Shown in pieces: positions 47,391 through 55,829 of a DNA stretch of 64,000 nt. The translations under genes were made by a program, and so were the position numbers. This DNA is from Gordonia bronchialis DSM 43247 (GTDB lineage Bacteria; Actinomycetota; Actinomycetes; Mycobacteriales; Mycobacteriaceae): positions 1,054,001-1,118,000 of the forward strand of contig NC_013441.1 of the NCBI RefSeq assembly GCF_000024785.1. The letters run 5' to 3'. Under the pieces are notes generated by a model, which did no database searches, was not told the DNA's origin, and saw only the letters and a list, made by a program, of their open reading frames with translations. The first letter of the stretch is position 1, and every line of letters starts with the position of its first letter.

Positions 47391-48476
47391 ATGAGCAGTG
47401 CGGCCGACATCGCCGCCACCGTCGACGGCGCACCCGTCGACGAGACGCTGGCACGCTACTCCGACCTGTTGTTCGGTACCGCCATCACCGTGTACGTCCT
47501 CGCGATGGTGCTGTTCCTCGGATCGCTGGCCGCGGTCCGCAGCCGACGCCTGGCCGACCGCGCCCTCGTCGGGGCAACCGTCGGCGCCGACGCCGGTCGC
47601 ACTGCCGACCCGCGGACGCCGGGCAAGATCGAGCAGGCACGACGACGCAGTCTCGGCGAGAAGCTCGGCAACATGGCCTACCCGGTCGTCATCGTCGGCC
47701 TGCTGGCACACGTCGCGTCGATCGTGACCCGCGGGTTCGCCACCGATCGCGCCCCGTGGGGCAACATGTACGAGTTCATCTCGCTGACGTGCGCGGCCTG
47801 CGTGATCGCCGGGATCGTCGTGTTGCGTAAACCCGAGCATCGGCCGCTGCTGTCCTTCGTGCTGCTGCCGGTCACGCTGCTGATGTTCATCGCCGGTCGC
47901 TGGCTCTACACCCAGGCCGCGCCGGTGGTGCCCGCACTCAAGTCCTACTGGCTGGCCATCCACGTCTCGATCATCTCGATCTCGTCGGGTGTGCTGCTGG
48001 TCTCCGGTGTGGCCAGCCTGCTGTACCTGATCAAGATGCGCTGGGGCGCACAGGTTTCCGCGACCAAGGAGCCCTACAGCGGCGAGCCGTACGCGGATCT
48101 GGTCGACGGCACCGGGATGAAGGGAATCGGTGGTTCGCTGCGCCGGATCGTCGCCCACATCCCGGGTGCGGACACCCTCGATCGTCTCGCCTACAAGTGC
48201 GTCGTCTTCGGCTTCCCGCTGTTCGGTCTGGGCGTCATCTGCGGAGCCATCTGGGCCGAGGCCGCCTGGGGCCGGTTCTGGGGCTGGGATCCCAAGGAGA
48301 CGGTGTCGTTCATCGCGTGGGTGATCTACGCCGCCTACCTACACGCCCGCGCGACGGCGGGCTGGCGCAACACCGCCGCCGCCTGGATCAACGTCGCCGG
48401 GTTCGTGGCACTGCTGTTCAACCTGTTCATCATCAATCTCGTGGTCTCCGGCCTGCACTCCTACGCCGGTCTCTGA
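47391..48476 (+). CDS. ccsA: CcsA/ResC cytochrome c synthase subunit
   Basis: 361 residues, about eight helices. The haem-binding tryptophan-rich motif WGRFWGWDPKETVSFIAWVIYAAYLHARA and the conserved histidines (LLAHVAS; YAAYLHARA; VSGLHSYAGL) are present. With ResB it attaches haem to apocytochrome c outside the membrane. It has a longer, charged loop near residues 45-85. It ends the ccsX-ccdA-resB-ccsA operon. Confidence 0.95.
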   Translation: MSSAADIAATVDGAPVDETLARYSDLLFGTAITVYVLAMVLFLGSLAAVRSRRLADRALVGATVGADAGRTADPRTPGKIEQARRRSLGEKLGNMAYPVVIVGLLAHVASIVTRGFATDRAPWGNMYEFISLTCAACVIAGIVVLRKPEHRPLLSFVLLPVTLLMFIAGRWLYTQAAPVVPALKSYWLAIHVSIISISSGVLLVSGVASLLYLIKMRWGAQVSATKEPYSGEPYADLVDGTGMKGIGGSLRRIVAHIPGADTLDRLAYKCVVFGFPLFGLGVICGAIWAEAAWGRFWGWDPKETVSFIAWVIYAAYLHARATAGWRNTAAAWINVAGFVALLFNLFIINLVVSGLHSYAGL

Positions 48477-48485
48477 GCGAGCGGC

Positions 48486-48965
48486 TCAGGGCGTCGGGTG
48501 GGTGCCCTCGCCCTGGTTGCCGGCGCCCTGGTTGTCGATGGCTTGTGCCTTCACCATTTTGAGCAGTTCGATCAGAACGTCGATGGTGTCCGGGCAGATC
48601 GCGCGGAGATCGATCCCGGACAGGTGGCTGCCGGTCACGGCAAGCAGATCCACATAGTCCTGCTGTCTGCGGACGCGCTCGACGTCTTCGTCGGGATTGG
48701 CGAGGAAATAGGTGACGCTCACGTCGAAGGCGCGTGCGATGGCCTCGACGGTCCGGAACGACGGCGTGCGCGCCTTACCGGTTCGTAACTGGGAGATGTA
48801 GGCATCGGAGAGCGAGTATCCGAGGGAGTTGGCCTTCTCGGCGACCTTCTTACCGGTGTACCTGACGCCGTTCTCGTCTCGACTGTGCTCGAAGAGTGCG
48901 CCGAGCTTGTCGGCGAAACTGAGATCGTCGTCGGATGCAGATCCACCTGACTGTCGGGGAGTCAA
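48486..48965 (-). CDS. XRE-family (EspR-like) DNA-binding protein
   Basis: 159 residues from TTG 48965, which has GAGGAGG at a 9-base spacing; a TTG at 49022 is further upstream. SFADKLGALFEHSRDENGVR then a helix-turn-helix SLGYSLSDAYISQLRTGKARTPSFRTVEAIARAFDV. The order (N-terminal helix, HTH with 'PSxxTxxAxAxxF', C-terminal helical dimer part) resembles EspR, the mycobacterial nucleoid-associated ESX regulator, but it is longer. Targets unknown. It lies just after ccsA, convergent, nine bases away. Confidence 0.85.
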   Translation of the reverse strand: MTPRQSGGSASDDDLSFADKLGALFEHSRDENGVRYTGKKVAEKANSLGYSLSDAYISQLRTGKARTPSFRTVEAIARAFDVSVTYFLANPDEDVERVRRQQDYVDLLAVTGSHLSGIDLRAICPDTIDVLIELLKMVKAQAIDNQGAGNQGEGTHPTP

Positions 48966-49066
48966 CCAGCCACACCTCCTCGCGCGTTTCGGAGAAGTCA
49001 ACCCTACCCTGAGGTATGGCAAACGACGTCACGACGCCACGAGTGGGGAGAAAGTCGGTGATCGGA

Positions 49067-49276
49067 TCAGGCCTCGTCGCCGTCGGAACCGTTGGTTCCG
49101 CGGGTTCGATTGTCGAGGTCGCGAAGGAAATCGGGATCGTCGTCGGGTCCCTTGGGGCCGCGCGGATAGCCGCCGCCCGACGACCCGCCGTCCGCCTCGT
49201 CGCGTTGAGGCCCGAAGGCGCGCCACAACAAGAACCCGATGGCTATCACGCCGATCACGGCAAACAGAAATGTCAT
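49067..49276 (-). CDS. Short single-pass membrane protein
   Basis: 69 residues from ATG 49276, preceded by GGGAGG. MTFLFAVIGVIAIGFLLWRAF is one membrane segment, followed by a hydrophilic, glycine- and aspartate-rich tail (GPDDDPDFLRDLDNRTRG). Mycobacteria have a similar small gene here. Function unknown. Confidence 0.75.
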   Translation of the reverse strand: MTFLFAVIGVIAIGFLLWRAFGPQRDEADGGSSGGGYPRGPKGPDDDPDFLRDLDNRTRGTNGSDGDEA

Positions 49277-49332
49277 GGCAACCTCCCATCACCAGGGTAC
49301 GTGAGGGAGTGCGCGGGTGGGCGGGGTGTCGT

Positions 49333-49557
49333 TCAGTGAGAGCGACGGTTGAGCAGCGCGACGACATCCTCTTCGCGGAAACGACGGTGCCCGCCCGGCG
49401 TGCGGATGGAGCCCAGGATGCCCGATGTCGCCCAGCGGGCCACGGTCTTCGGGTTCACATTGAACATCGACGCGACCTGGCCGGGTGTCAGGGTGTGCTG
49501 GCTGGCCAATCCCGGGGTGATGAAAGCTGCATTCGGTGCCGTATTGATTGTGGTCAC
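49333..49557 (-). CDS. BldC-like MerR-type DNA-binding protein
   Basis: 74 residues from GTG 49557 with AGAGGGGAAG before it. LTPGQVASMFNVNPKTVARWATSGILGSIRTPGGHRRFREEDVVALL is the BldC pattern: a single MerR-like HTH with the wing G-GHRR(F/Y)RE. In Streptomyces BldC binds direct repeats cooperatively and controls development; in this lineage the targets are unknown. The ORF upstream extends into other start codons but only this part is conserved. Confidence 0.92.
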   Translation of the reverse strand: MTTINTAPNAAFITPGLASQHTLTPGQVASMFNVNPKTVARWATSGILGSIRTPGGHRRFREEDVVALLNRRSH

Positions 49558-49737
49558 GGTCTTCCCCTCTGTGATGTCCACGCCCGTGGGTGTTCGGCGA
49601 ACCCGCCCTGGCGAACGGGTTGTTTCATGAATACACGCAAATCGCCCAGGTACTCGAACCGTCAGTAGAAGGTAAAGAGCTGGCAAAGAACCCTGTGACC
49701 TGCAGACACCAGAATCGGCACCAGTAGGCTGGAGGTC

Positions 49738-50082
49738 GTGAGTGCTGCAGCCGACCGGCCCCGGAAGCCGGCAGACACCGACCCGACGGCCGACGAACAT
49801 GCGAGCACCGGATCGCTCGTGTTGGCGTTGCTCGCCTACACCTTCGCGAGACTCGCGCTGGTGGTGGTGGTTGCCGCGATCATCATCTTCGGCGCCCGGC
49901 TCGTCGGCGTCGACGTCCCGCTGTACGTGGCAGCCGTGTTCGGCGTGCTGATCGCGCTTCCGCTGGGCATGGTGGCGTTCAAGAGCCTGCGTCTGCGCGT
50001 CAACCGCCAGATCGCGGCCCTCGACCGCGATCGCAAGCGCCGCCACGACGACCTGCAGTCGCGGTTGCGCGGCGCCAAATGA
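49738..50082 (+). CDS. DUF4229 family small membrane protein
   Basis: 114 residues, GTG start. Two hydrophobic helices ([22 protein letters not shown] and [20 protein letters not shown]) and a basic, helical tail [21 protein letters not shown]. This is the actinobacterial DUF4229 pattern, found near the ccs and men genes. Function unknown. Confidence 0.85.
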   Translation: MSAAADRPRKPADTDPTADEHASTGSLVLALLAYTFARLALVVVVAAIIIFGARLVGVDVPLYVAAVFGVLIALPLGMVAFKSLRLRVNRQIAALDRDRKRRHDDLQSRLRGAK

Positions 50083-50101
50083 CGGCCAGCGGGTCCGGCT
50101 G

Positions 50102-51226
50102 GTGAAACCCACCCGCGACATCGATCGCCGCACCGACCGCTCGTGGGCGGAGAACGCCGTCCGGCTCATCGAGGCCGACGCCCGACGCAGCGCCGACACC
50201 CACCTGCTGCGCGTCGAACTCCCCGGCTGGTCGCGATGGTCCACCGCCGACGGCGCCGAGGCGGGGGTCGACCTGTATCTGAAGGACGAGAGCACCCATC
50301 CGACCGGCTCGCTCAAACACCGACTGGCCCGTTCGCTGTTCCTCTACGCCATCTGCAATGGCTGGGTCACCGAACACACGCCGGTCATCGAGGCGTCGTC
50401 GGGCTCGACGGCGGTCAGCGAGGCCTACTTCGCCAAGCTGATCGGGGTGCCGTTCATCGCGGTGATGACCGCGAGCACCTCGCCGGCCAAGACCGCCCTC
50501 ATCGAGCGGGAGGGCGGTCACTGTCACTTCGTGCAACGTCCGGGCGAGGTGTACGCCGAGGCGCTGCGTCTCGCCGACGAGCGCGGCGGCCACTTCATCG
50601 ACCAGTTCACGATGGCCGAACGCGCCACCGACTGGCGGGGCAACAACAACATCGCCGAGTCGATCTTCGCTCAGATGGCCGACGAGGAGCATCCGATCCC
50701 GACGTGGATCGTCGTCGGCGCCGGAACCGGCGGGACCTCGGCGACGCTGGGCCGCTATCTGCGTTACCGCCGGCATCCGACGTGGCTGTGCGTGGTGGAC
50801 CCGGAGAACTCGGTGTTCCTGCCCGCCTTCGAATCCGGAGACGGCACACTCACGTCCGAGGCCGGCTCGCGGATCGAGGGGATCGGCCGCCCTCGGGTGG
50901 AACCCTCCTTTGTCTCGCAGGTGATCGACCGCATGATCGGCGTCCCCGACGAGGCGTCGATCGCCACCGCCCGCTGCGTCAGTGACCGCCTCGGCCGCCG
51001 TGTCGGCGGCTCCACCGGCACCAATATGTGGGGAGCCTTCGCCCTCGTTGCCGAAATGGTCCGGGATCGACGCGCCGGCAGTGTCGTGACCCTGCTCTGT
51101 GATCCCGGAGACCGTTACGGCACAACCTATTTCGACGATGACTGGCTGACCGGGGCGGGCTTCGACCTCGCACCGGCGACCGCGATCCTCGATGAGTTCT
51201 TCGCGACCGGTACCTGGGGCGCCTGA
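50102..51226 (+). CDS. cds1: PLP-dependent cysteine desulfhydrase Cds1
   Basis: 374 residues. PLP enzyme of the cysteine synthase fold: lysine K72 in [23 protein letters not shown], phosphate loop [31 protein letters not shown]. Sequence pattern equals mycobacterial Cds1 (Rv3684), which breaks cysteine to H2S, ammonia and pyruvate. It supports respiration and redox balance there. It stands alone, between DUF4229 and a repeat cluster. Confidence 0.92.
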   Translation: MKPTRDIDRRTDRSWAENAVRLIEADARRSADTHLLRVELPGWSRWSTADGAEAGVDLYLKDESTHPTGSLKHRLARSLFLYAICNGWVTEHTPVIEASSGSTAVSEAYFAKLIGVPFIAVMTASTSPAKTALIEREGGHCHFVQRPGEVYAEALRLADERGGHFIDQFTMAERATDWRGNNNIAESIFAQMADEEHPIPTWIVVGAGTGGTSATLGRYLRYRRHPTWLCVVDPENSVFLPAFESGDGTLTSEAGSRIEGIGRPRVEPSFVSQVIDRMIGVPDEASIATARCVSDRLGRRVGGSTGTNMWGAFALVAEMVRDRRAGSVVTLLCDPGDRYGTTYFDDDWLTGAGFDLAPATAILDEFFATGTWGA

Positions 51227-51233
51227 CGCTGTC

Positions 51234-51530
51234 CCCCACGTGCTGGTTGAGCCGCCTCCCCACCTGCTGGTTGAGCCGCCTCCCCATATGCTGGTTGAGC
51301 CGCGACGGCGAGGAACGAGCCGCCGCGTGTCGAAACCATCGGTGCGACAACGATGTTCGCAACCACTGAGCCCCCATTGTTGGAACATACTCGGGTACCG
51401 GCATTCTCGTCTCACCAGCGGCTTCGACACGCCTCTCGTCTAGCGGCTCGTGGCGGCTCAGCCAGCAGAAAAGGGGTGGCTCGGTGGGCGGAACGGGGCG
51501 GCTCGGCCAGCAGAAAAGGGGGCCGGCTCA
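51234..51530. repeat. Cluster of lineage-type repeats, about 300 bases without a gene
   Basis: Three direct 24-base units, each containing TGCTGGTTGAGCCGC, run from 51234 to 51305. They continue into a palindromic element that carries GCCGCGTGTCGAAACC. An inverted relative starts GCTTCGACACGCC at 51420 and ends GGCTCAGCCAGC. Two more direct copies of GCGGCTC(A/G)GCCAGCAGAAAAGGGG follow (51453 and 51498). Elements of this CTGGTTGAGCC...GTCGAAACC kind are scattered in Gordonia and Rhodococcus genomes. No gene is visible in the gap 51227-51544. Confidence 0.8.
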
Positions 51531-51544
51531 GCCGGTGCCGAGGT

Positions 51545-52319
51545 TCAGCCCGACGTCCGCCCGACGAAGGTGAGCGCATCATCACCCTGGTAGCAGGTGG
51601 GTCGGCGTGATCGCCCCGGCATTGCACGAGCTCGACGTCGGCGACCTTGCCGAATCTGATCGCGAAGGCGCGGGCGTCGGCACCGGTGGGGACCACGGTG
51701 TCGGCGGGGGAGTAGAAGAACCGGAAGCGTTTGCCGGCAAACCGTTTCGGGTAGAAGGACAATGGGTCGGCGCGGTCGGGGACGGGGCCGTCCCAGGCGT
51801 CGGCGATGAAGTCGACACCGCGCAGAGTGGGCGGGATACCGGTCAGCGGGGATATCCCGACCATCGATCGGACGTTCCGGTAGGCGGGTTCGGCCATCAG
51901 CCGGAGTGCTGCGATCGCCCCATCGACTCGGCGGCGAAGACGAGATATCCGGTGCGATAACGTGTCTGCGCGACACCAATGAGGTTGCGGTAGTCGCGCA
52001 GCGCGGCGTCGTTGCCGAAGGAATTGCCGCCCGCGGTGGCCGACGCGATCACCCAACCGGTGCGGAGGAAGGGTTCGGCGAAGTGTCGCTGACGCGGGTC
52101 GTGGTCGAACTCCGTTCCGTCGGAGTCCATCCCGTGAAACCAGACCAGGATGCCGACGGGGGTGAGGTCCTCCTGTCGGTAGGTGCGCAGTCCGTTTCCG
52201 AGGTCGTCGCTCACGATGCCTGCCGACAACCCCGACGGCGCCGGCGCCGAACCGCACCCGGTGAGCGTGGCCACCACGCCCAGCCAGTACACCAGTGCGC
52301 AGACGAGCCGAGACCTCAT
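51545..52319 (-). pseudogene. Lipoprotein esterase/alpha-beta hydrolase, frameshifted
   Basis: ATG 52319 starts a lipoprotein signal (MRSRLVCALVYWLGVVATLTGCGS, lipobox LTGC) and an alpha/beta hydrolase with LVWFHGMDSDG and the nucleophile elbow FAAESMG. Near a run of four C (51918-51921, plus strand) one base is missing; the next frame continues AIAALRLMAEPAYRNVRSMV to FFYSPADTVVPTG and GDHADPP. A further single-base loss moves the natural end CYQGDDALTFVGRTSG to TGA 51545-51547. Restored, about 257 residues. It resembles secreted carbohydrate (acetylxylan/feruloyl) esterases. The start overlaps the stop of a GH16 remnant. Confidence 0.75.
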
Positions 52320-52525
52320 GCGTACATCCTCACCCAGTCGACGAACATGGTTGCCGGCAGCGAGGTTTCGGCTACCGGTCCCGGCCATTCACCTCCGACG
52401 GCTAGATTGAGCACCAGGAAGAACGGTTCGTCGAGCACCCACACCGACGACGGTGGCAGATCCCGGGGGCGCAACGTCATCACCGTCCGGCCGTCGATTC
52501 CGTACTCGATCAGACCGGGCTGACG
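52316..52525 (-). pseudogene. C-terminal remnant of a GH16 glycoside hydrolase
   Basis: About 70 codons read GLIEYGIDGRTVMTLRP, then SVWVLDEPFFLVLNLAVGGE and WPGPVAETSLPATMFVDWVRMYA. The elements YGIDG, (D)(E/Q)PFFL(V/L)LNLAVGG and the ending VDWVRMY are typical of the end of GH16 (laminarinase/beta-glucanase) domains. The catalytic ExDxxE part is absent; the sequence before about 52525 is unrelated and has stops. Its stop overlaps the esterase start (ATGA), so both belonged to one polysaccharide-degrading unit. Confidence 0.75.
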
Positions 52526-52594
52526 ACATTGTCGGGGGCGCTGGTGTACACCTCCTACGTGGGTCCGCGACTGTCGTCGGTGCTGAAGTACGGG

Positions 52595-52635
52595 TGTCAA
52601 GAAATGTTGACACAACACTCTCGTCAAGATAACCT
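52595..52635 (+). promoter_or_regulatory. Promoter with palindromic operator, probably leaderless
   Basis: TTGACA (52607-52612) and TAACCT (52630-52635) are separated by 17 bases, and the ATG of the next gene is at 52642, six bases after the -10 box, so the message probably begins at the start codon. The perfect palindrome TGTCAA-N6-TTGACA (52595-52612) covers the -35 box and is a likely operator. A half site GTCAAG at 52623 lies between the boxes. Confidence 0.7.
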
Positions 52636-52641
52636 GACAAT

Positions 52642-52884
52642 ATGCACGACGAGACCACCGCACACCAGGCCTCGGGCGACCTGACCGGCGCCGCCACCAG
52701 TGGCGATCCGGCGCAAGGACTCGCCGCGGTCCGTGCCCTCCGCACCCTGGCCGATCGGTTGGAAGACATCCACGTGGCCAACGCCCGCGCCGCGGGCTGG
52801 AGTTGGCAGGCGATCGCGGAAGTCCTGCAGATCAGCCGCCAGGCCGTGCATCAGAAACATTCACAACGCGAGGCCCGCGGATAG
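52642..52884 (+). CDS. Small HTH protein paired with Clp-N protein
   Basis: 80 residues. The C-terminal part AAGWSWQAIAEVLQISRQAVHQKHSQR is a helix-turn-helix; the leader RALRTLADRLEDIHVANARAAG is helical. It is the small regulator that in many actinobacteria precedes a Clp N-terminal domain protein, here 24 bases away. The palindrome over the promoter is probably its own operator. No ribosome-binding site is seen, in line with a leaderless message. Confidence 0.82.
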   Translation: MHDETTAHQASGDLTGAATSGDPAQGLAAVRALRTLADRLEDIHVANARAAGWSWQAIAEVLQISRQAVHQKHSQREARG

Positions 52885-52908
52885 CGTGGGCCGAGAAGGA
52901 GTAACACC

Positions 52909-53775
52909 ATGTTCGGAAGATTCACATCAGACGACAAGACGATGCTGGGGCTGGCCATGCAAGAGGCCACGGACCTCGAGCACAACCACCTCGGCAACGA
53001 CCACCTGATCCTCGGGATGCTCTGCAACGCACGCAGTCCGCTGTTCGCCCTCCTGGGCGATCAGGGGCTGACGCTGACCGGAGCCCGGGAGGTGGTACGG
53101 GCGTTCCACGCCCAGCGCGACGACGAGGAGTCCGGCTCCGCGGACGAGTCGACGGACTCCGAAACCGCCGCCCAACGCTATGACGAGGACCGAGAAGCTC
53201 TGCGCGGCATCGGAATCGACCTCGACAAGCTGCGCTCGGCGGTCCGCGACCGGTTCGGCGAAGATCTCAGCGAAGGCTGGGGTGAGCGCGAACCACGCGG
53301 TCGGGGACGCGGCCGACGCGGCGGACCCGACGGTTGCGGGCCCCATGGTCGGGGTCATCGTGGCCCCGGCGGCGGGCGTGGGCACGATCCGCGTCGCGGC
53401 TTCGATCCGGAGAGCTTCGGACCGGGCTTCGGTCCGGGCTTCGGGCCGGGTGGACCGGGATTCGGACCGGGCTTCGGACCGGGCTTCGGCCCTGGCGGTC
53501 CGTTCGGGCCGTGGGAAGAGGGCCGCGGTCGACGTGGTCCCCGCGGTCGCGGTTCCCGACCACGTTTCGCCAAGGACACCCGCGAGGCGTTCCGCCGGGC
53601 CGTCGAACTCGCGCGTGAGCGCGGCGACCGTCAGCTGCGCGCCGAGTACCTGCTCGTCGGCATCATCGATACCGCCGACGACGCCTCGCGCGCGGTGATC
53701 GACTCGGCCGCCAACGCCGACGACCTCAAGTCCGCCGTGCTGGCGTCACTGCCGGAGGTGGAGGCGGGGGTCTGA
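52909..53775 (+). CDS. Clp N-terminal domain protein with Gly/Pro/Phe-rich linker
   Basis: 288 residues. Two Clp_N (substrate-docking) repeats are split: residues about 1-75 (FTSDDKTMLGLAMQEATDL, LGNDHLILGML) and residues about 222-285 (KDTREAFRRAVELARERGDR, LRAEYLLVGIID). Between them is a highly charged part, then an RGRG/RRGG region and tandem FGPGFGPG units (about residues 165-190). No ATPase domain is present. Such proteins may deliver substrates to ClpC or bind unfolded proteins; the linker is of a type that promotes phase separation. GAGAAGGAG precedes the ATG. Confidence 0.85.
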   Translation: MFGRFTSDDKTMLGLAMQEATDLEHNHLGNDHLILGMLCNARSPLFALLGDQGLTLTGAREVVRAFHAQRDDEESGSADESTDSETAAQRYDEDREALRGIGIDLDKLRSAVRDRFGEDLSEGWGEREPRGRGRGRRGGPDGCGPHGRGHRGPGGGRGHDPRRGFDPESFGPGFGPGFGPGGPGFGPGFGPGFGPGGPFGPWEEGRGRRGPRGRGSRPRFAKDTREAFRRAVELARERGDRQLRAEYLLVGIIDTADDASRAVIDSAANADDLKSAVLASLPEVEAGV

Positions 53776-53787
53776 TCCCCACCGACC

Positions 53788-53849
53788 GATCGAGCCCAGC
53801 TTGGGAATGTGTGTGCTGGCGCACCCACATTCACCGGCTGGGCTCGATC
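53788..53849. repeat. Palindrome C1, downstream of paralogue 3
   Basis: Arms 53788-53816 and 53821-53849 (GATCGAGCCCAGC...GTGTGTGC) match at 25 of 29 positions around a four-base loop. The element lies seven bases after (in gene direction) the stop of paralogue 3 and 13 bases after the Clp-N stop, so it can act as bidirectional terminator. A related copy is on the other side of the gene. Confidence 0.85.
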
Positions 53850-53856
53850 TGTCGTG

Positions 53857-54777
53857 TCAGGCCGCGAGCAGCTTGACGTGAACAAGCCACTTGCGCACGA
53901 GGTCGACCACGGTGCCCTTCTCGAGGTCGGCCCAGATCCATCGCACCACCATGATCCCCATCGAACGCAACGTGTCCTCCCGCGCCTTCTCGCGGACAAC
54001 CACCTCGGTGACGCCCTTACCGGGACGTAGCAGCTTGGCGTACTTGACCTTGCCGTCGAACTCGCCGACGAGCAGTTCGTGCCAGTCGAAGTCCGTGCGG
54101 GCGACGACGTTTCCGTCCTCGTCGACGAACTCACGCTGCAGGCGCGGCATCGGAAGCCCGGCTTCGATCATTTGTGCACGACTCCACGATTCGCCTGGAC
54201 TCTCCGACGCCCCGTCTGCGTAGTAGAGCGCCCGCCGAGCGCGGCCGATCCCGCGTCGCCGGCCGCTGAGCATCGCGCGCATGACCTCCCGATCGGCCCC
54301 CGCGCGCAGTGCAGAGTCGAAGATGGTCAACGCTTCGGCGAAAGTCCCGACGGTACAGGCGACGTCGACGGCGGTTCGTTCGATGGAGGTGACCCAGACA
54401 CCGGACACCAGGATGATCTGGTCGTCGGCCAGCTCGGCAACATGGCAGTGCTGCCTGTCCGTCCGGAAACCATGTCCGCGCCCGGCGGTGGTGTGGACCC
54501 GACGCAGGTTCGGCTTCAGCATGGCCAGTCCGAGCACCGTCGCGGCCGACTGGTGGGTCAGCGGAACCTTCGACGCCTGGCCGATCCTCGATGCGAGCGC
54601 CTTGAGACGATGCCACTCTTCGGCGGTTCGCTCACCCGCGTACACGAAGACGCCGCGCGCGATCCGCCCGATACGTTTCGCCTTGACGGCCCGGCGGATG
54701 TCGTCGTCGGTGAAGCCGATGTTGATGAGCGTGGTGCGATGGATGAGACCGTGGGTGTCGGTGGGGAATGCCTGCAT
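53857..54777 (-). CDS. AbiEi-like winged helix + DUF559/Vsr-like nuclease-fold protein (paralogue 3)
   Basis: 306 residues from ATG 54777; a GTG at 54834 would add 19 residues. N-terminal winged helix: FTDDDIRRAVKAKRIGRIARGVFVY. C-terminal nuclease-like fold: ARTDFDW, LLVGEFDGKVKYAKL, VVREKAREDTLRS, MVVRWIWADL. The D...E-x-D-G...K arrangement is complete, in contrast to paralogue 2. No partner gene nearby. It is convergent to the Clp-N gene and lies before menA. Relation to paralogue 1 is clear in these blocks but low elsewhere, so the copies are old. Confidence 0.78.
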   Translation of the reverse strand: MQAFPTDTHGLIHRTTLINIGFTDDDIRRAVKAKRIGRIARGVFVYAGERTAEEWHRLKALASRIGQASKVPLTHQSAATVLGLAMLKPNLRRVHTTAGRGHGFRTDRQHCHVAELADDQIILVSGVWVTSIERTAVDVACTVGTFAEALTIFDSALRAGADREVMRAMLSGRRRGIGRARRALYYADGASESPGESWSRAQMIEAGLPMPRLQREFVDEDGNVVARTDFDWHELLVGEFDGKVKYAKLLRPGKGVTEVVVREKAREDTLRSMGIMVVRWIWADLEKGTVVDLVRKWLVHVKLLAA

Positions 54778-54837
54778 GATGAGTTGGACGCGCCGAGAAG
54801 CTTGCCGGTTCCCCCATTTGCTGCGTGAAACCACTCA

Positions 54838-54916
54838 TCGAGTCCAACTCGAGAATGTGTGTGCTGCAGCACCCACATTCCCGAACGGGACCCACATCCT
54901 CAGACTCGACCCACAC
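54838..54916. repeat. Palindrome C2, upstream of paralogue 3
   Basis: The core GAATGTGTGTGCTG / CAGCACCCACATTC (54853-54880) is an inverted repeat with one mismatch. With its left flank it matches element C1 at 24 of 28 positions. The right side contains an extra GACCCACAT-type repeat before the outer arm ACTCG. It fills the gap between the paralogue and the menA stop. Confidence 0.8.
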
Positions 54917-55798
54917 TCACCCCACCGCGAGCGCCACCGCCGTCAGCACTGACCACGCCAGCATCGCCAGCCCGGCCTTGCCCAACGACGGGATCAGGCC
55001 GGGGCCGGTCGCCCCGGCCTGCACGGGGCGATAGGCGACGACGATCAGGGGCGCCGCGAGAAGTCCGACGAGCGCCCACGGCGTCGCAGCGACCAGCACC
55101 ACGCTTGCCACGAGGGGAACCGCGAGAAGCACGCCGAACAGAATGCGGGTCCGGGCGTCACCGATCCGCACGGCGAGGGTGATCTTGCCGGATTCGGTGT
55201 CGCTGGGAATGTCGCGCAGGTTGTTGACCACCAGCACCGACGACGAGATCGCGCCCACCGCGACGCCGCACACCGCGCCCACCCAGTCGATGCGGTCGGC
55301 GGTGACGAACTGGGTGCCGAGCACGGCCACCGGCCCGAAGAAGGTGAATACGGCCACCTCGCCGAGTCCGATGTAGCCGTAGGGGCGCTGGCCACCGGTG
55401 TAGAACCAGGCGGCGGCGATGCAGACGGCACCCACCACCACCAGCCACCAGGCGGTCGCGATCGCCAGGATCAGCCCGCATACCGCGCCCACTCCGAAGC
55501 AGATGAACGCGGCTGCTTTCACCGCGCCGGGACTCGCCGCACCCGACCCGACCAGCCGCATCGGTCCGACGCGGTCGTCGTCGGTGCCGCGGACGCCGTC
55601 GGAGTAGTCGTTGGCGAAGTTGACGCCGACGATCAGGGCCAGCGCGACGATCAGCGCCAGTGCCGCCTTCCACCAGGAGATCTCACCGAACCCGCCGACC
55701 AGCCACAGCGCGGAGCCGACGCCGGCGACGACGGGAGCGATGGCGTTGGGCAGGGTTCGCGGTCGAGCGCCTTGGAGCCACTGAGTTGGGGTTGCCAC
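54917..55798 (-). CDS. menA: 1,4-dihydroxy-2-naphthoate polyprenyltransferase
   Basis: 293 residues, GTG start ([22 protein letters not shown]). UbiA fold with about eight helices; the prenyl-diphosphate/Mg sites are [15 protein letters not shown] and [14 protein letters not shown]. Attaches the polyprenyl chain to dihydroxynaphthoate in menaquinone synthesis. In mycobacteria menA is in the same region on the same strand. The menE gene lies 31 bases upstream and is transcribed into it. Confidence 0.95.
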   Translation of the reverse strand: MATPTQWLQGARPRTLPNAIAPVVAGVGSALWLVGGFGEISWWKAALALIVALALIVGVNFANDYSDGVRGTDDDRVGPMRLVGSGAASPGAVKAAAFICFGVGAVCGLILAIATAWWLVVVGAVCIAAAWFYTGGQRPYGYIGLGEVAVFTFFGPVAVLGTQFVTADRIDWVGAVCGVAVGAISSSVLVVNNLRDIPSDTESGKITLAVRIGDARTRILFGVLLAVPLVASVVLVAATPWALVGLLAAPLIVVAYRPVQAGATGPGLIPSLGKAGLAMLAWSVLTAVALAVG

Positions 55799-55829
55799 GG
55801 ATTCATGGTGTCACGGCGAACAATCGGGG

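Noticed and set aside
51234..51305. CRISPR array
   Set aside because: The three 24-base units touch each other without spacers and belong to a known intergenic repeat type; no cas genes are near.
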